Of a stretch of DNA of 64,000 nt, positions 1 through 7,578 are shown piece by piece (the stretch's first letter is position 1; each line of letters begins with the position of its first letter). The position numbers were made by a program, and so were the translations under genes. The DNA is from Streptomyces tateyamensis (GTDB lineage: Bacteria > Actinomycetota > Actinomycetes > Streptomycetales > Streptomycetaceae), in NCBI RefSeq assembly GCF_003205575.1, contig NZ_PYBW01000040.1, forward strand, positions 1 to 64,000, given 5' to 3'. The notes under the pieces were generated by a model. That model ran no database searches. It saw nothing but the letters and a program-made list of their open reading frames with translations, and was not told the origin of the DNA.

Positions 1-62
1 CGGTCGCCTGCGCGCGGCAGAGAGTGAGAAGAGCCGCCCCCGCAGCGACTCCTGGAGCTGCC

Positions 63-1214
63 ATGCCCGCCCCCGGCCCTTCCCCCGCGCCCGGTACCGC
101 ACGCCGGCCGAACGCGCGCCCGCCCGCGCTGCGGTCGCACCTGGTGCCCGGACGGGTGCGCCTGCTGGTGTACGGGTCCTACGGGGTGCTCGCGCTGGCC
201 GTGCTGGCGGACCTGGTCACCGGTCCCGGCTCCACCGTGTCGCCCATCCTGGCCTGCGTGCCCGTGCTGGCGGGGGCCGGCACCCGCTCGGTACGGGTCC
301 CGCTGGCCGCCGGCGCGGTGGTGGTGGCCCTGATGGCCCTGCTGGCCCGGGCCAACGAGGGGGTGCCGACCAGCGTCGACGTCGCCGCCGTGAGCGGGGT
401 CGTCGCGGTCACCCTGGCCTGCGTGGCCAACGTCCTGCTCACCCGGACCCGGGCGCAGGAGCTCCAGCAGGTGCGCACCGTCGCGGAGGCCGCGCAGCGC
501 ACCCTGCTGCGCCCGGTGCCCGAGCGGGTGCGCGGACTGCGGGTGGCCGTGCGCTACCTGGCCGCCGCGGCCGAGGCCCGGATCGGCGGCGACCTGTACG
601 AGGTGCTGGAGACCGACTACGGCACCCGGGTGCTGCTCGGCGACGTCCAGGGCAAGGGCCTGGCCGCCGTGGAGACCGCCGCCGACGTGCTCGGCGTCTT
701 CCGGGAGGCGGCCCGCACCGAGCCGCTGCTCACCGGGCTCGCCGAGCGGCTGGACGCCGCGCTCGCCAACCGGCCCACCGGCGAGCGGTTCGTCACCGCC
801 GTGCTGCTCGGCGTCCCGCCCGCCCCCGGCCCGGTGGAGGTGGTCAACTGCGGCCACCCGCCGCCGCTGCTGCGCCGGCACTCGCGCCGGTGGCAGGTCG
901 AGGAGGTGCAGCCGCCGGCCTTCGCCCCGCCGCTGGCGCTGCGCGCGCTGACCGGCGGGCCCTACCGCAGCAGCACCGTCGAGCTCGGCCCCGGTGACCT
1001 GCTGCTGCTCTACACCGACGGGGTCAGCGAGGCCCGGGACGCGGCCGGCGAGTTCTACCCGTTGGCCGCCCGCCTGGCCGACCGGCTCACCGCCCGCGAC
1101 CCGGGTGCCCTGCTGGACCAACTGCTGGCCGACGTCCAGGCATACGTGGCCGACGCGCCCTGGGGCGGTATGACGGACGACGCCGCACTGCTGGCCCTGG
1201 TGCGCGAGGCGTGA
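63..1214 (+). CDS. Membrane-anchored PP2C/SpoIIE-type serine phosphatase
   Basis: A 383-residue protein. Hydrophobic segments fill roughly residues 35-130, followed by a SpoIIE-type PP2C phosphatase domain. Metal-binding signatures are visible: RIGGDLYEV, then LGDVQGKGL, a central NCGHPPPLL, and LYTDGVSEARD near the end. Such proteins dephosphorylate anti-sigma-factor antagonists in actinobacteria, so a membrane-linked partner-switching role is inferred. I chose ATG 63 because GGAG lies five bases upstream. An in-frame GTG at 24 would add 13 residues with no good ribosome-binding site. The stop codon sits inside a perfect hairpin. The substrate is unknown. Confidence 0.8.
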   Translation: MPAPGPSPAPGTARRPNARPPALRSHLVPGRVRLLVYGSYGVLALAVLADLVTGPGSTVSPILACVPVLAGAGTRSVRVPLAAGAVVVALMALLARANEGVPTSVDVAAVSGVVAVTLACVANVLLTRTRAQELQQVRTVAEAAQRTLLRPVPERVRGLRVAVRYLAAAAEARIGGDLYEVLETDYGTRVLLGDVQGKGLAAVETAADVLGVFREAARTEPLLTGLAERLDAALANRPTGERFVTAVLLGVPPAPGPVEVVNCGHPPPLLRRHSRRWQVEEVQPPAFAPPLALRALTGGPYRSSTVELGPGDLLLLYTDGVSEARDAAGEFYPLAARLADRLTARDPGALLDQLLADVQAYVADAPWGGMTDDAALLALVREA

Positions 1215-1228
1215 GCCTCGCGCACCAG
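1197..1228 (+). terminator. Perfect 14-bp hairpin overlapping the phosphatase stop codon
   Basis: Arms 1197-1210 (CTGGTGCGCGAGGC) and 1215-1228 are exact reverse complements around a four-base loop. The TGA stop at 1212-1214 lies in the loop. There is no T-run, as is common for actinobacterial terminators. It would work in either direction between the phosphatase and the convergent membrane-protein gene. Confidence 0.65.
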
Positions 1229-1264
1229 GGGCGGAGCGGCGCTCGCGCGCCCAGGGCGTGAGCC

Positions 1265-2008
1265 TCAGGTGCCCGCCACCGGGGTGACGCCGGTGCGCCG
1301 GGACGCACTGTCGGCGGCCGCCAACTCCACCGCCGCCGCCGTCCACGCCCCGCCGAACGCCCAGGTGGCGAGCCACTCGCACAGGTAGACCGGCCGGACC
1401 GGCCAGTCGGTGCCCAGGTGGGTGAGTGCGGCCAGCATGGCGAACAGCAGGGAGACCGGGATCAGCACGCCGGCCGCCAGGTACCCGCGTGTCGCCCACC
1501 GGCTCTGCGCGAGGCGCGGGTCGCGGAAGGAGAGGATCGAGAACAGCGCCAGCACCAGGTAGAGCAGCGCGGCCAGCACCAGGTGGAGGGCGCCGACCGT
1601 CTGCTGGAAGGAGGTCGGGTTGTCGGCGGTGGTCGGGCAGAGCGCCACGCCGATCGCGCACACCCCGGCCGCGGTGCTCCAGCGGTCGTCCCGGCGGTCG
1701 AAGCGGTAGCAGATCAGGAACACCCCGAGCGCGCAGAGGCTGCCCACGAAGACGTTGCGGGTGCTCGTGTAGTACGAGCCGCTCATCGACTCCGGCCAGA
1801 AGCCGCTGGTGCTCAGCCCCCGGAACTCGGCGAACAGCCAGTTCCCGAGCGGGAGCGCCGGCGGCAGCAGGATGCCGATCGCCCCGACGCCCAGGCGCAG
1901 GAACCCGACGGTCCGCCCGTCCTGGGAGACGGCGGTCCGCCCGTCCGGGGCGGTGGCGGGGGATGGTTCGCGGACGGGGGTGCTGAGGGTACGCCAGATG
2001 GGGGTCAC
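1265..2008 (-). CDS. DUF998-like integral membrane protein
   Basis: A 247-residue hydrophobic protein with about six predicted membrane segments. Arg/Asp loops such as FDRRDDRW lie between helices, and a charged tail follows. The pattern (GNWLFAEFRGLSTSGFWPESMS early, then regularly spaced helices) resembles DUF998 or related small membrane families, but I see no catalytic signature. The open frame extends upstream. I set the start at GTG 2008 because a strong AAGGAGG lies five bases before it and the protein then begins just ahead of the first helix. It converges on the phosphatase gene. Function unknown. Confidence 0.7.
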   Translation of the reverse strand: MTPIWRTLSTPVREPSPATAPDGRTAVSQDGRTVGFLRLGVGAIGILLPPALPLGNWLFAEFRGLSTSGFWPESMSGSYYTSTRNVFVGSLCALGVFLICYRFDRRDDRWSTAAGVCAIGVALCPTTADNPTSFQQTVGALHLVLAALLYLVLALFSILSFRDPRLAQSRWATRGYLAAGVLIPVSLLFAMLAALTHLGTDWPVRPVYLCEWLATWAFGGAWTAAAVELAAADSASRRTGVTPVAGT

Positions 2009-2051
2009 GGACGCCTCCTTGTGCGATGTCTGACCTTCCGTGGTGTACCCA

Positions 2052-2996
2052 TCACTGCTGGTCAGTGAACAGCTCCGCCGCATTGTCGTGGCAGACGGCG
2101 CGCAGCCAGTCGTCCCCGAGGCCGAGCCGCTCCAGGGCCTGGAGCTGGTGCAGGTAGGGGTAGGGGATGTTGGGGAAGTCGGAGCCGAGCAGCACGCGGT
2201 CACCGAGGGCGGCGAGCCTGGGCAGGTCCGGGCGGGGGAACGGCATCAGGCGCTCGGCGAAGTCGGTGAACGCCATCGTGGTGTCCAGTCGCAGCTCGTC
2301 GTACTCCTCGGCGAGGTCGAGGAACTCCGCGTACTCGGGCATCCCGAGGTGCGCGACGATCAGCCGCAGGCGGGGGTGGCGGGCGAGCACCCGGGCGATC
2401 GGCTCCGGGCCGGTGTGCTTGCCGGGCGCGGGCCCCGAGCCGCAGTGGATCACCACCGGCACCCCGGCCTCGGCCAGCAAGCCCCAGGCGGGCTCGAGCA
2501 GTTCGTCAGCCGGGTGGTACCCGCCCACCTGGACGTGCGCCTTGAACACCCGCGCGCCCGCCTCGACGGCCTCGCGCACGTAGGCCTCCACGCCCGGTTC
2601 GGGGAAGAGGGTCGCGGTGTGCAGGCAGTCCGGGGTGCGGCGGGCGAAGCCGACGGCCCACTCGTTCAGCCACCGGGCCATGCCGGGCTTGTGCGGGTAC
2701 AGCATCGCGGTGAATGCCCGGACGCCGAACTCGCGCAGCACGGCGGCTCGTTCCGCCTCCTCCTGGCGGTAGCCGATCGGCCATTCGACCCCGCCGGTCA
2801 GCGGGCCCATCGCGTCGAAGTAGGCCCAGACCTTGCGCAGTACCTGTTCGGGCATGAAGTGGGTGTGGACGTCGATCAGGCCGGGCAGGCCGAGGCGGCC
2901 CCAGAACCGGCGGACCTCGGCGGCCTCGGCCGACAGCGCGCCGCCCTGGTCCTCCCGGTCGGACTGGTCGGCCTGGTCCGTCCGGTCCGTCGTCAC
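2052..2996 (-). CDS. Amidohydrolase-family metal-dependent hydrolase
   Basis: A 314-residue TIM-barrel amidohydrolase of the amidohydro_2 type. IDVHTHFMPE near residue 35 supplies the HxH metal ligands. VVIHCGSG, VAHLGMPE and LLGSDFPN provide the later His and Asp ligands. Family members hydrolyse or decarboxylate small carboxylates; no substrate can be read here. It starts with GTG at 2996, sharing GTGA with the stop of the HxlR regulator gene, so the two are one transcription unit. The first 20 residues are Asp/Arg/Gln-rich and probably disordered. Confidence 0.8.
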   Translation of the reverse strand: MTTDRTDQADQSDREDQGGALSAEAAEVRRFWGRLGLPGLIDVHTHFMPEQVLRKVWAYFDAMGPLTGGVEWPIGYRQEEAERAAVLREFGVRAFTAMLYPHKPGMARWLNEWAVGFARRTPDCLHTATLFPEPGVEAYVREAVEAGARVFKAHVQVGGYHPADELLEPAWGLLAEAGVPVVIHCGSGPAPGKHTGPEPIARVLARHPRLRLIVAHLGMPEYAEFLDLAEEYDELRLDTTMAFTDFAERLMPFPRPDLPRLAALGDRVLLGSDFPNIPYPYLHQLQALERLGLGDDWLRAVCHDNAAELFTDQQ

Positions 2997-3457
2997 GCGG
3001 CCTGCTCCCGGGCCGCGTCGTAGGCCAGCCGGGCCGCGCGGACGGTGTCCATCCGCTCGCGGGTCCAACTGGCCAGCAACTGCACCCGCTCGGCCGCCTC
3101 GCGGCCCAGCTCGGTGAGCGAGTAGTCGACCCGCGGCGGGATCACCGGCTTGGCGTCGCGGTGGACCATGCCGTCCCGCTCCAGGGTCTGCAGGGTCTGG
3201 GCGAGCATCTTCTCGCTCACCCGGCCGATCGCCCGGCGCAGTTCGCTGAAGCGCTGCGGGCGCTCGGCGAGCTCGATCAGGATCAGGACGCCCCAGCGGC
3301 TGGTGACGTGCTCCAGCACCAGGCGGTACGGGCACAGCTCCTCGGCCGTGTCGTACTTCCCGACCGGCGCCTCCGTCGGGGGCGCTGTCGTCCAGGGAGC
3401 TGTCGCCCCGGGTGCTGCCGTTCGAGGTGCCGTGCCGTCCGCCAGACTTACTGTCAT
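2993..3457 (-). CDS. HxlR-family transcriptional regulator
   Basis: A 154-residue winged-helix protein with an HxlR core: CPYRLVLEHVTSRWGVLILIEL, then RFSELRRAIGRVSEKMLAQTLQTLERDG and a wing containing RVDYSLTELG. An Ala/Pro/Thr-rich extension of about 35 residues precedes it. HxlR regulators often control a divergent NmrA- or quinone-reductase gene, which is the arrangement here (the reductase starts at 3564). A TAAGGT hexamer lies six bases before the ATG, so the transcript may be leaderless. It is translationally coupled to the amidohydrolase gene. Confidence 0.88.
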   Translation of the reverse strand: MTVSLADGTAPRTAAPGATAPWTTAPPTEAPVGKYDTAEELCPYRLVLEHVTSRWGVLILIELAERPQRFSELRRAIGRVSEKMLAQTLQTLERDGMVHRDAKPVIPPRVDYSLTELGREAAERVQLLASWTRERMDTVRAARLAYDAAREQAA

Positions 3458-3563
3458 GTCAGTACCTTACTTCAAAGTGGGTACTTCCGAATAGTTAGCT
3501 CCCATCCTACGGTCGATGACGTCCGCACCGCACGAACAGACCGCAGGAAGAGAGCGCAGCAAC
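3458..3563. promoter_or_regulatory. Divergent HxlR/NmrA promoter region with a dyad operator candidate
   Basis: The core dyad ACTT-CA-AAGT (3469-3478) is flanked by GTACC (3462-3466) and GGTAC (3480-3484), giving a slightly asymmetric inverted repeat. It overlaps the leftward -10 candidate TAAGGT (3464-3469 on the minus strand). A rightward TTCCGA/17 bp/TACGGT pair (3485-3513) would place the reductase transcript start near 3520. This is a plausible HxlR binding site, inferred only from position and symmetry. Confidence 0.5.
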
Positions 3564-4418
3564 ATGAGCATCGTCGTCACCGGAGCCACCGGATCCCTCG
3601 GCCGCCACGTGATCACCCAACTGCTGGAGCAGGTCCCCGCCGAGCAGGTCACCGCCGTCGTCCGGGACGCGGCCAAGGCCGCCGACCTGGCCGCGCGCGG
3701 CGTGCGGCTGGCCGTGGCCGACTACGACCGGCCGCAGACCTTCGACGGGCTGTTCGCCGCAGGTGACAAGGTGCTGCTGATCTCCGGCAACGCGGTCGGC
3801 GGCGACCGGGTCGACCAGCACCGGGTGGTGATCGAGGCCGCCGCCAAGGCCGGCGTCGCGCTGCTCGCCTACACCAGCGCTCCCGGCAGCCTGACCGCCG
3901 CGCTCGCCGACGACCACCGGGCCACCGAGCAGGTGCTGCTCGCCTCCGGCCTGCCGTACGTGCTGCTGCGCAACGGCTGGTACCACGAGAACTACACCGA
4001 GCACCTGGCCCCGGTGCTGGCGCACGGCGCGGTGGTCGGCGCCGCGGGCGAGGGCCGGATCTCCTCGGCGGCGCGGGCCGACTACGCGGCGGCCGCGGTC
4101 GCCGTGCTGACCGGCGAGGGGCACCAGGGCCGGACCTACGAGCTGGGCGGCGACCAGGCGTGGAGCCTGCCGGAGTACGCGGCCGAGCTCAGCCGGCAGA
4201 CCGGCCGGGAGATCGGCTACCGGAACGTGACGGTGGCGGAGCTGGCCGCCGTCCTGGCCGGCGCCGGGCTGCCCGAGCACGTCGCCGCCATCCTGGCCGG
4301 GGTGGACGCCTCGGTGCAGCAGGGCGAGCTGGTGGTGGCCGGCGGCGAGCTGGCCCGGCTGATCGGCCGTCCGACCACCCCGCTCGCGGACGCGGTCGCG
4401 GCGGGGCTCAAGGGCTGA
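3564..4418 (+). CDS. NmrA-family NAD(P)-dependent reductase (QorB-like)
   Basis: A 284-residue Rossmann protein. It opens MSIVVTGATGSLGRHV, the GxxGxxG dinucleotide site of atypical short-chain reductases, and continues like the NAD(P)H:quinone oxidoreductase type 2/NmrA family (LLRNGWYHENYTEH, then YELGGDQAWSLPEYA). Members are either redox sensors or quinone reductases. Divergence from the HxlR gene suggests an electrophile- or quinone-responsive pair. ATG 3564 is preferred to the upstream ATG 3516, which would sit two bases from the proposed -10. A 13-bp sequence at its 3' end is repeated at 4434-4446. Confidence 0.83.
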   Translation: MSIVVTGATGSLGRHVITQLLEQVPAEQVTAVVRDAAKAADLAARGVRLAVADYDRPQTFDGLFAAGDKVLLISGNAVGGDRVDQHRVVIEAAAKAGVALLAYTSAPGSLTAALADDHRATEQVLLASGLPYVLLRNGWYHENYTEHLAPVLAHGAVVGAAGEGRISSAARADYAAAAVAVLTGEGHQGRTYELGGDQAWSLPEYAAELSRQTGREIGYRNVTVAELAAVLAGAGLPEHVAAILAGVDASVQQGELVVAGGELARLIGRPTTPLADAVAAGLKG

Positions 4419-4484
4419 TGCTCTGGGGCTGACGCTCAAGGGCTGACGCCCGGAGCGCCGCTGCCCTCAGGCGCCGACTCCCCG

Positions 4485-5171
4485 TCAGGGAATCAGGAAG
4501 CCCCGGAAGGTGACGGAGCGGCGGGTCTCGAAGCCGAGGCGCTCGTACAGGCCGAGGGCGGGGGTGTTGGCCTCGGCCACGTGCAGGAACGGCTGGTCGC
4601 CGCGGGCGGGGATCCCGGCGGCCAGGGTGCGCACCAGGCGGGCGGCGTGGCCCCGGCCGCGGGCCTCGGGGGCGGTGCAGACCGCGCTGATCTCGGTCCA
4701 GCCCGGCGGCCGCAGCCGCTCGCCGCCCATCGCCACCAGGGCGCCGCCCTCGCGGATGCCGAGGTAGCGGCCGAGCTCGTGGGTGCGCGGGCGGAACGGG
4801 CCCGGCTTGGTGCGGGCGATCAGGTCGAGCATCTCGGGAGCGTCGGCCGGGCCGAGTTCGACCACCTCGGGGTCCGGGTCGGCGGCGTCACCGGCCCAGA
4901 CCAGCTGGCGCCCGTCGAGTTCGAAGACCTGCTCCCAGCCCCCCGGCGGCAGTACGGGGCAGCTGAACAGGTCGGCGACCTCGCCCCGGCCGAGCAACTG
5001 CGCCAGGTCGGCCCAGTCCGCAGCGTCCGCACCGGCCGGCACCGCCGCGAAACCGGCCACCTCGGGCTGGTAGGTGGCGGCCCGACCGACCCGGCGGGCC
5101 AGGTGGGCGTGGCGGTGGCTGAGCGACTCGGCCACCGGGTGGTCGAGTACGCCGTCTGCGGGGTCGGTCAT
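4485..5171 (-). CDS. GNAT-family N-acetyltransferase
   Basis: A 228-residue protein with a C-terminal GNAT fold. TEISAVCTAPEARGRGHAARLV contains the RGRGHA acetyl-CoA pyrophosphate loop, and HVAEANTPALGLYERLGF is the typical last motif. The first 100 residues are divergent, as in FR47-like members. GAGAGG lies a few bases before the ATG. The acceptor substrate is unknown. The gene stands alone between the reductase and a secreted hydrolase. Confidence 0.8.
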   Translation of the reverse strand: MTDPADGVLDHPVAESLSHRHAHLARRVGRAATYQPEVAGFAAVPAGADAADWADLAQLLGRGEVADLFSCPVLPPGGWEQVFELDGRQLVWAGDAADPDPEVVELGPADAPEMLDLIARTKPGPFRPRTHELGRYLGIREGGALVAMGGERLRPPGWTEISAVCTAPEARGRGHAARLVRTLAAGIPARGDQPFLHVAEANTPALGLYERLGFETRRSVTFRGFLIP

Positions 5172-5365
5172 GGTGCTACCTCTCGGGTCGGGTTCCGTTA
5201 CCAGGCTCGCACCTGCCCCGGGCGCCCCGTGACGGTGGGTATCCGCTCGGCCGGCCGGGCCACAGTGGGCCAGCGGGCGTTTGTGCGGCGCGGCGGGCGG
5301 TGACGGATGGCTGGCAGCAGAGCGGTCGCCGTCGGCGCCGCCCCGTCGCCGTCCGGAGGCCCGCC

Positions 5366-6610
5366 GTGTCCGTCAGCTCCCGCCACCTGCCCGTATCCCT
5401 CGGTGCGCGCCGCCCGCTCGCACCCGGGCGCCGTCGCGGGCGGGCCCTGACCGCCCTGCTCGCCGCCACGCTCGCGCTCGGGCCGGCCGGGTCCGCGGCG
5501 GCGGTCGCGGCACCGGGCGGCCATCGCGGAGGCAGCGGTGGTGGCGCCGGCGACGCCGACCCAGGGCTGCGGGCCCGCCTGCAGGAGCTGGTGGACCGCC
5601 CGGACGGGCCGCCCGGCGCCATCGCGGTGCTGCGTGACGGCGACCGGATGCGGGTGGTGCGGGCCGGTGTCGCCGAGCTCGGTACCGGCCGCCCGCCGCG
5701 CGCCACCGACCACATGCGGCTGGCCAGCGCCGCCAAGGCGTTGAGCGGCGCGGTCGCGCTGCGCCTGGTGGACTGCGGCCTGCTCGGACTGGACGACACC
5801 CTCGCCGACCGGCTGCCCGAACTGCCCTCCGCCTGGGGTGCGGTGACACTGCGTGAGCTGCTCAACCACACCAGCGGACTGCCGGACTACAGCAGGGCGC
5901 CGGAGTTCGTCAACGAGATCCGGGCCGACCCGCACAAGGTCTTCGACTCGCGCCACCTGCTCGACTACGCCGCCGACCAGGACCTGGAGTTCGCCCCCGG
6001 CTCGCAGTACCACTACTCCAACTCCGACAACATCGCGGTCGCCCTGATGGCCGAGGCCGCCACCGGGCAGCGCTACGAGGACCTGCTGGCCTCGGAGGTC
6101 TACCAGCCGCTCGGGCTCCGCCAGACCAGCCTGCCGAGCGGCTACCAGCTCCCGGACCCGTACCTGCACGGCTACGACGTCGAGGCCGGCAGTCCGCCCG
6201 AGGACGTCAGCACCCAGTTCGGCGCCTCCGGTTCCTGGGCCTCGGGCGGCGTGGTCTCCACCCCCGCGGACTTCAACACCTTCGCGGCGGGCTACGCGGG
6301 CGGCCCGCTGCTCAGCGAGGCGACCCGGGCGGCGCAGCGCACCTTCGTCGCCGGTGCCTCCGAGCCGGCCGGCCCCGGGGCCAACCGCGCCGGGCTGGCG
6401 ATCTTCGAGTACACCACCCGGTGCGGGGTGGTGTACGGGCACACCGGCAACACGGCCGGCTACACCCAGTTCGGCGCGGGCACCCCGGACGGTCGGCGCA
6501 GCGTGACCGTCTCGCTCACGGCCCAGGTGAACGAGCGGGTCAACGCCGACCTGCTGGCCCAACTGCGCGCGGTCGAGGAGGACTTCGTCTGCGCCCTGCT
6601 GGCACCGTGA
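5366..6610 (+). CDS. Secreted beta-lactamase/D-Ala-D-Ala carboxypeptidase-family serine hydrolase
   Basis: About 414 residues. The N-terminus has an Arg-rich n-region, a hydrophobic stretch (ALTALLAATLALG) and an Ala-rich cleavage region, so it is exported. All three penicillin-recognising motifs are present: SAAK (SxxK nucleophile), YSN (YxN) and HTG near the C-terminus. Hence it is probably an active serine peptidase of class C/S12 type acting on D-amino-acid peptides or esters. I chose GTG 5366 because GGAGG lies six bases upstream. GTG 5300 gives a longer Arg-rich N-terminus. Two more paralogues of the fold occur in the window, at 9463 and 53569. Confidence 0.82.
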   Translation: MSVSSRHLPVSLGARRPLAPGRRRGRALTALLAATLALGPAGSAAAVAAPGGHRGGSGGGAGDADPGLRARLQELVDRPDGPPGAIAVLRDGDRMRVVRAGVAELGTGRPPRATDHMRLASAAKALSGAVALRLVDCGLLGLDDTLADRLPELPSAWGAVTLRELLNHTSGLPDYSRAPEFVNEIRADPHKVFDSRHLLDYAADQDLEFAPGSQYHYSNSDNIAVALMAEAATGQRYEDLLASEVYQPLGLRQTSLPSGYQLPDPYLHGYDVEAGSPPEDVSTQFGASGSWASGGVVSTPADFNTFAAGYAGGPLLSEATRAAQRTFVAGASEPAGPGANRAGLAIFEYTTRCGVVYGHTGNTAGYTQFGAGTPDGRRSVTVSLTAQVNERVNADLLAQLRAVEEDFVCALLAP

Positions 6611-6646
6611 AGCGGGCAGCGGCCGGCGGGCTTCCCTGGCGCCCGG

Positions 6647-7441
6647 TCAGCCGCGCCGGCCCCAGCAGGTGATCAACGGGGCCGTGGTGACGTCCAGTTC
6701 GGCGCCGGCCAGGTTGGCCAGGTGCAGGTCCAGGTCGGCGGCGGTGAGGTCGGGGCCGGTGAGCTGCTCGCGCAGTTGGCGCACGGTCGCCGCCTCCAGG
6801 GCGCGGCAGGCCGGGGAGGTGACCGGGAAGAAGGCCTCCGCGGCCACCTCGGTCAGACCCGCCCCGCGCAGCAGACGGGGCAGCGTGCGCCCGAAGGCCA
6901 GGTCGGCGCCGCGCTCGGCGAGCCGGGCCCGGAACGCCCGGCGCACCCGGTTGGCCAGCAGCTGGGCCGGCCCCGACTCGTCCGGGCAGGCCAGCGGCTG
7001 CAGCGCCGGGTCCGCATCCTCGATCACGAGCAGGCCGCCGGGCCGCACCGCCGTGGCCAGCCGCTCCAGCACCGCCGCCCGGTCCGGCAGGTGGACCAGC
7101 AGCAGCCGGGCGTGCACCAGGTCGAACTGCTCGGCGGGCAGCGGGTCCTGAGTGACGTCGTGGCGGCGCACCTCGACCCCCTCCGGGGCGGCCGGCCCGG
7201 TCAGCCAGCTCACGTCCAGGTCGGTGGCCAGCACCCGCCCGGCCGGCCCGACCCGCTCGGCCAGCGCCGACGGGATGCCGGGGCCGCCCGCGCCCACCTC
7301 CCAGCAGTGCTGACCCGCCGTCAGCCCGAGCCGGTCCAGGTGGGCCGTCGTCCAGGAGTCGAAGAGCTCGGCGATCGCGGCGAACCGCTCGCCGGCCTCG
7401 CGCTGCCGGTTGTCCAGCAGGTACCCGTGGTCCTCGGCCAT
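6647..7441 (-). CDS. Class I SAM-dependent methyltransferase
   Basis: A 264-residue Rossmann methyltransferase. CWEVGAGGPGIPSALAERV is motif I, LATDLD supplies the acidic ribose ligand, and FDLVHARLLLVHLPDR is the usual post-motif region. There is no specificity-determining signature, so the substrate is unknown. ATG 7441 has a GGAGAGG upstream; an in-frame GTG at 7474 is less well supported. It is divergent from the ABC exporter at 7579 and convergent with the serine hydrolase gene. Confidence 0.8.
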   Translation of the reverse strand: MAEDHGYLLDNRQREAGERFAAIAELFDSWTTAHLDRLGLTAGQHCWEVGAGGPGIPSALAERVGPAGRVLATDLDVSWLTGPAAPEGVEVRRHDVTQDPLPAEQFDLVHARLLLVHLPDRAAVLERLATAVRPGGLLVIEDADPALQPLACPDESGPAQLLANRVRRAFRARLAERGADLAFGRTLPRLLRGAGLTEVAAEAFFPVTSPACRALEAATVRQLREQLTGPDLTAADLDLHLANLAGAELDVTTAPLITCWGRRG

Positions 7442-7578
7442 GGTCCGCCGCCTCTCCGATCGCTCACCCGTCACCTGTCACCGAACGTGAGGGTAGCCGG
7501 AAAACCCGTGGACGCCGGAGCGCAGGGCGCGGCAGACTGCCGTAGCCGAACGTCTCCGAGCGACTACTGGGAGTGCGC

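Noticed and set aside
2052..3335. Longer reading of the amidohydrolase (427 codons)
   Set aside because: The extra N-terminus overlaps the HxlR gene in another frame, and the GTGA junction at 2993-2996 gives a better start.
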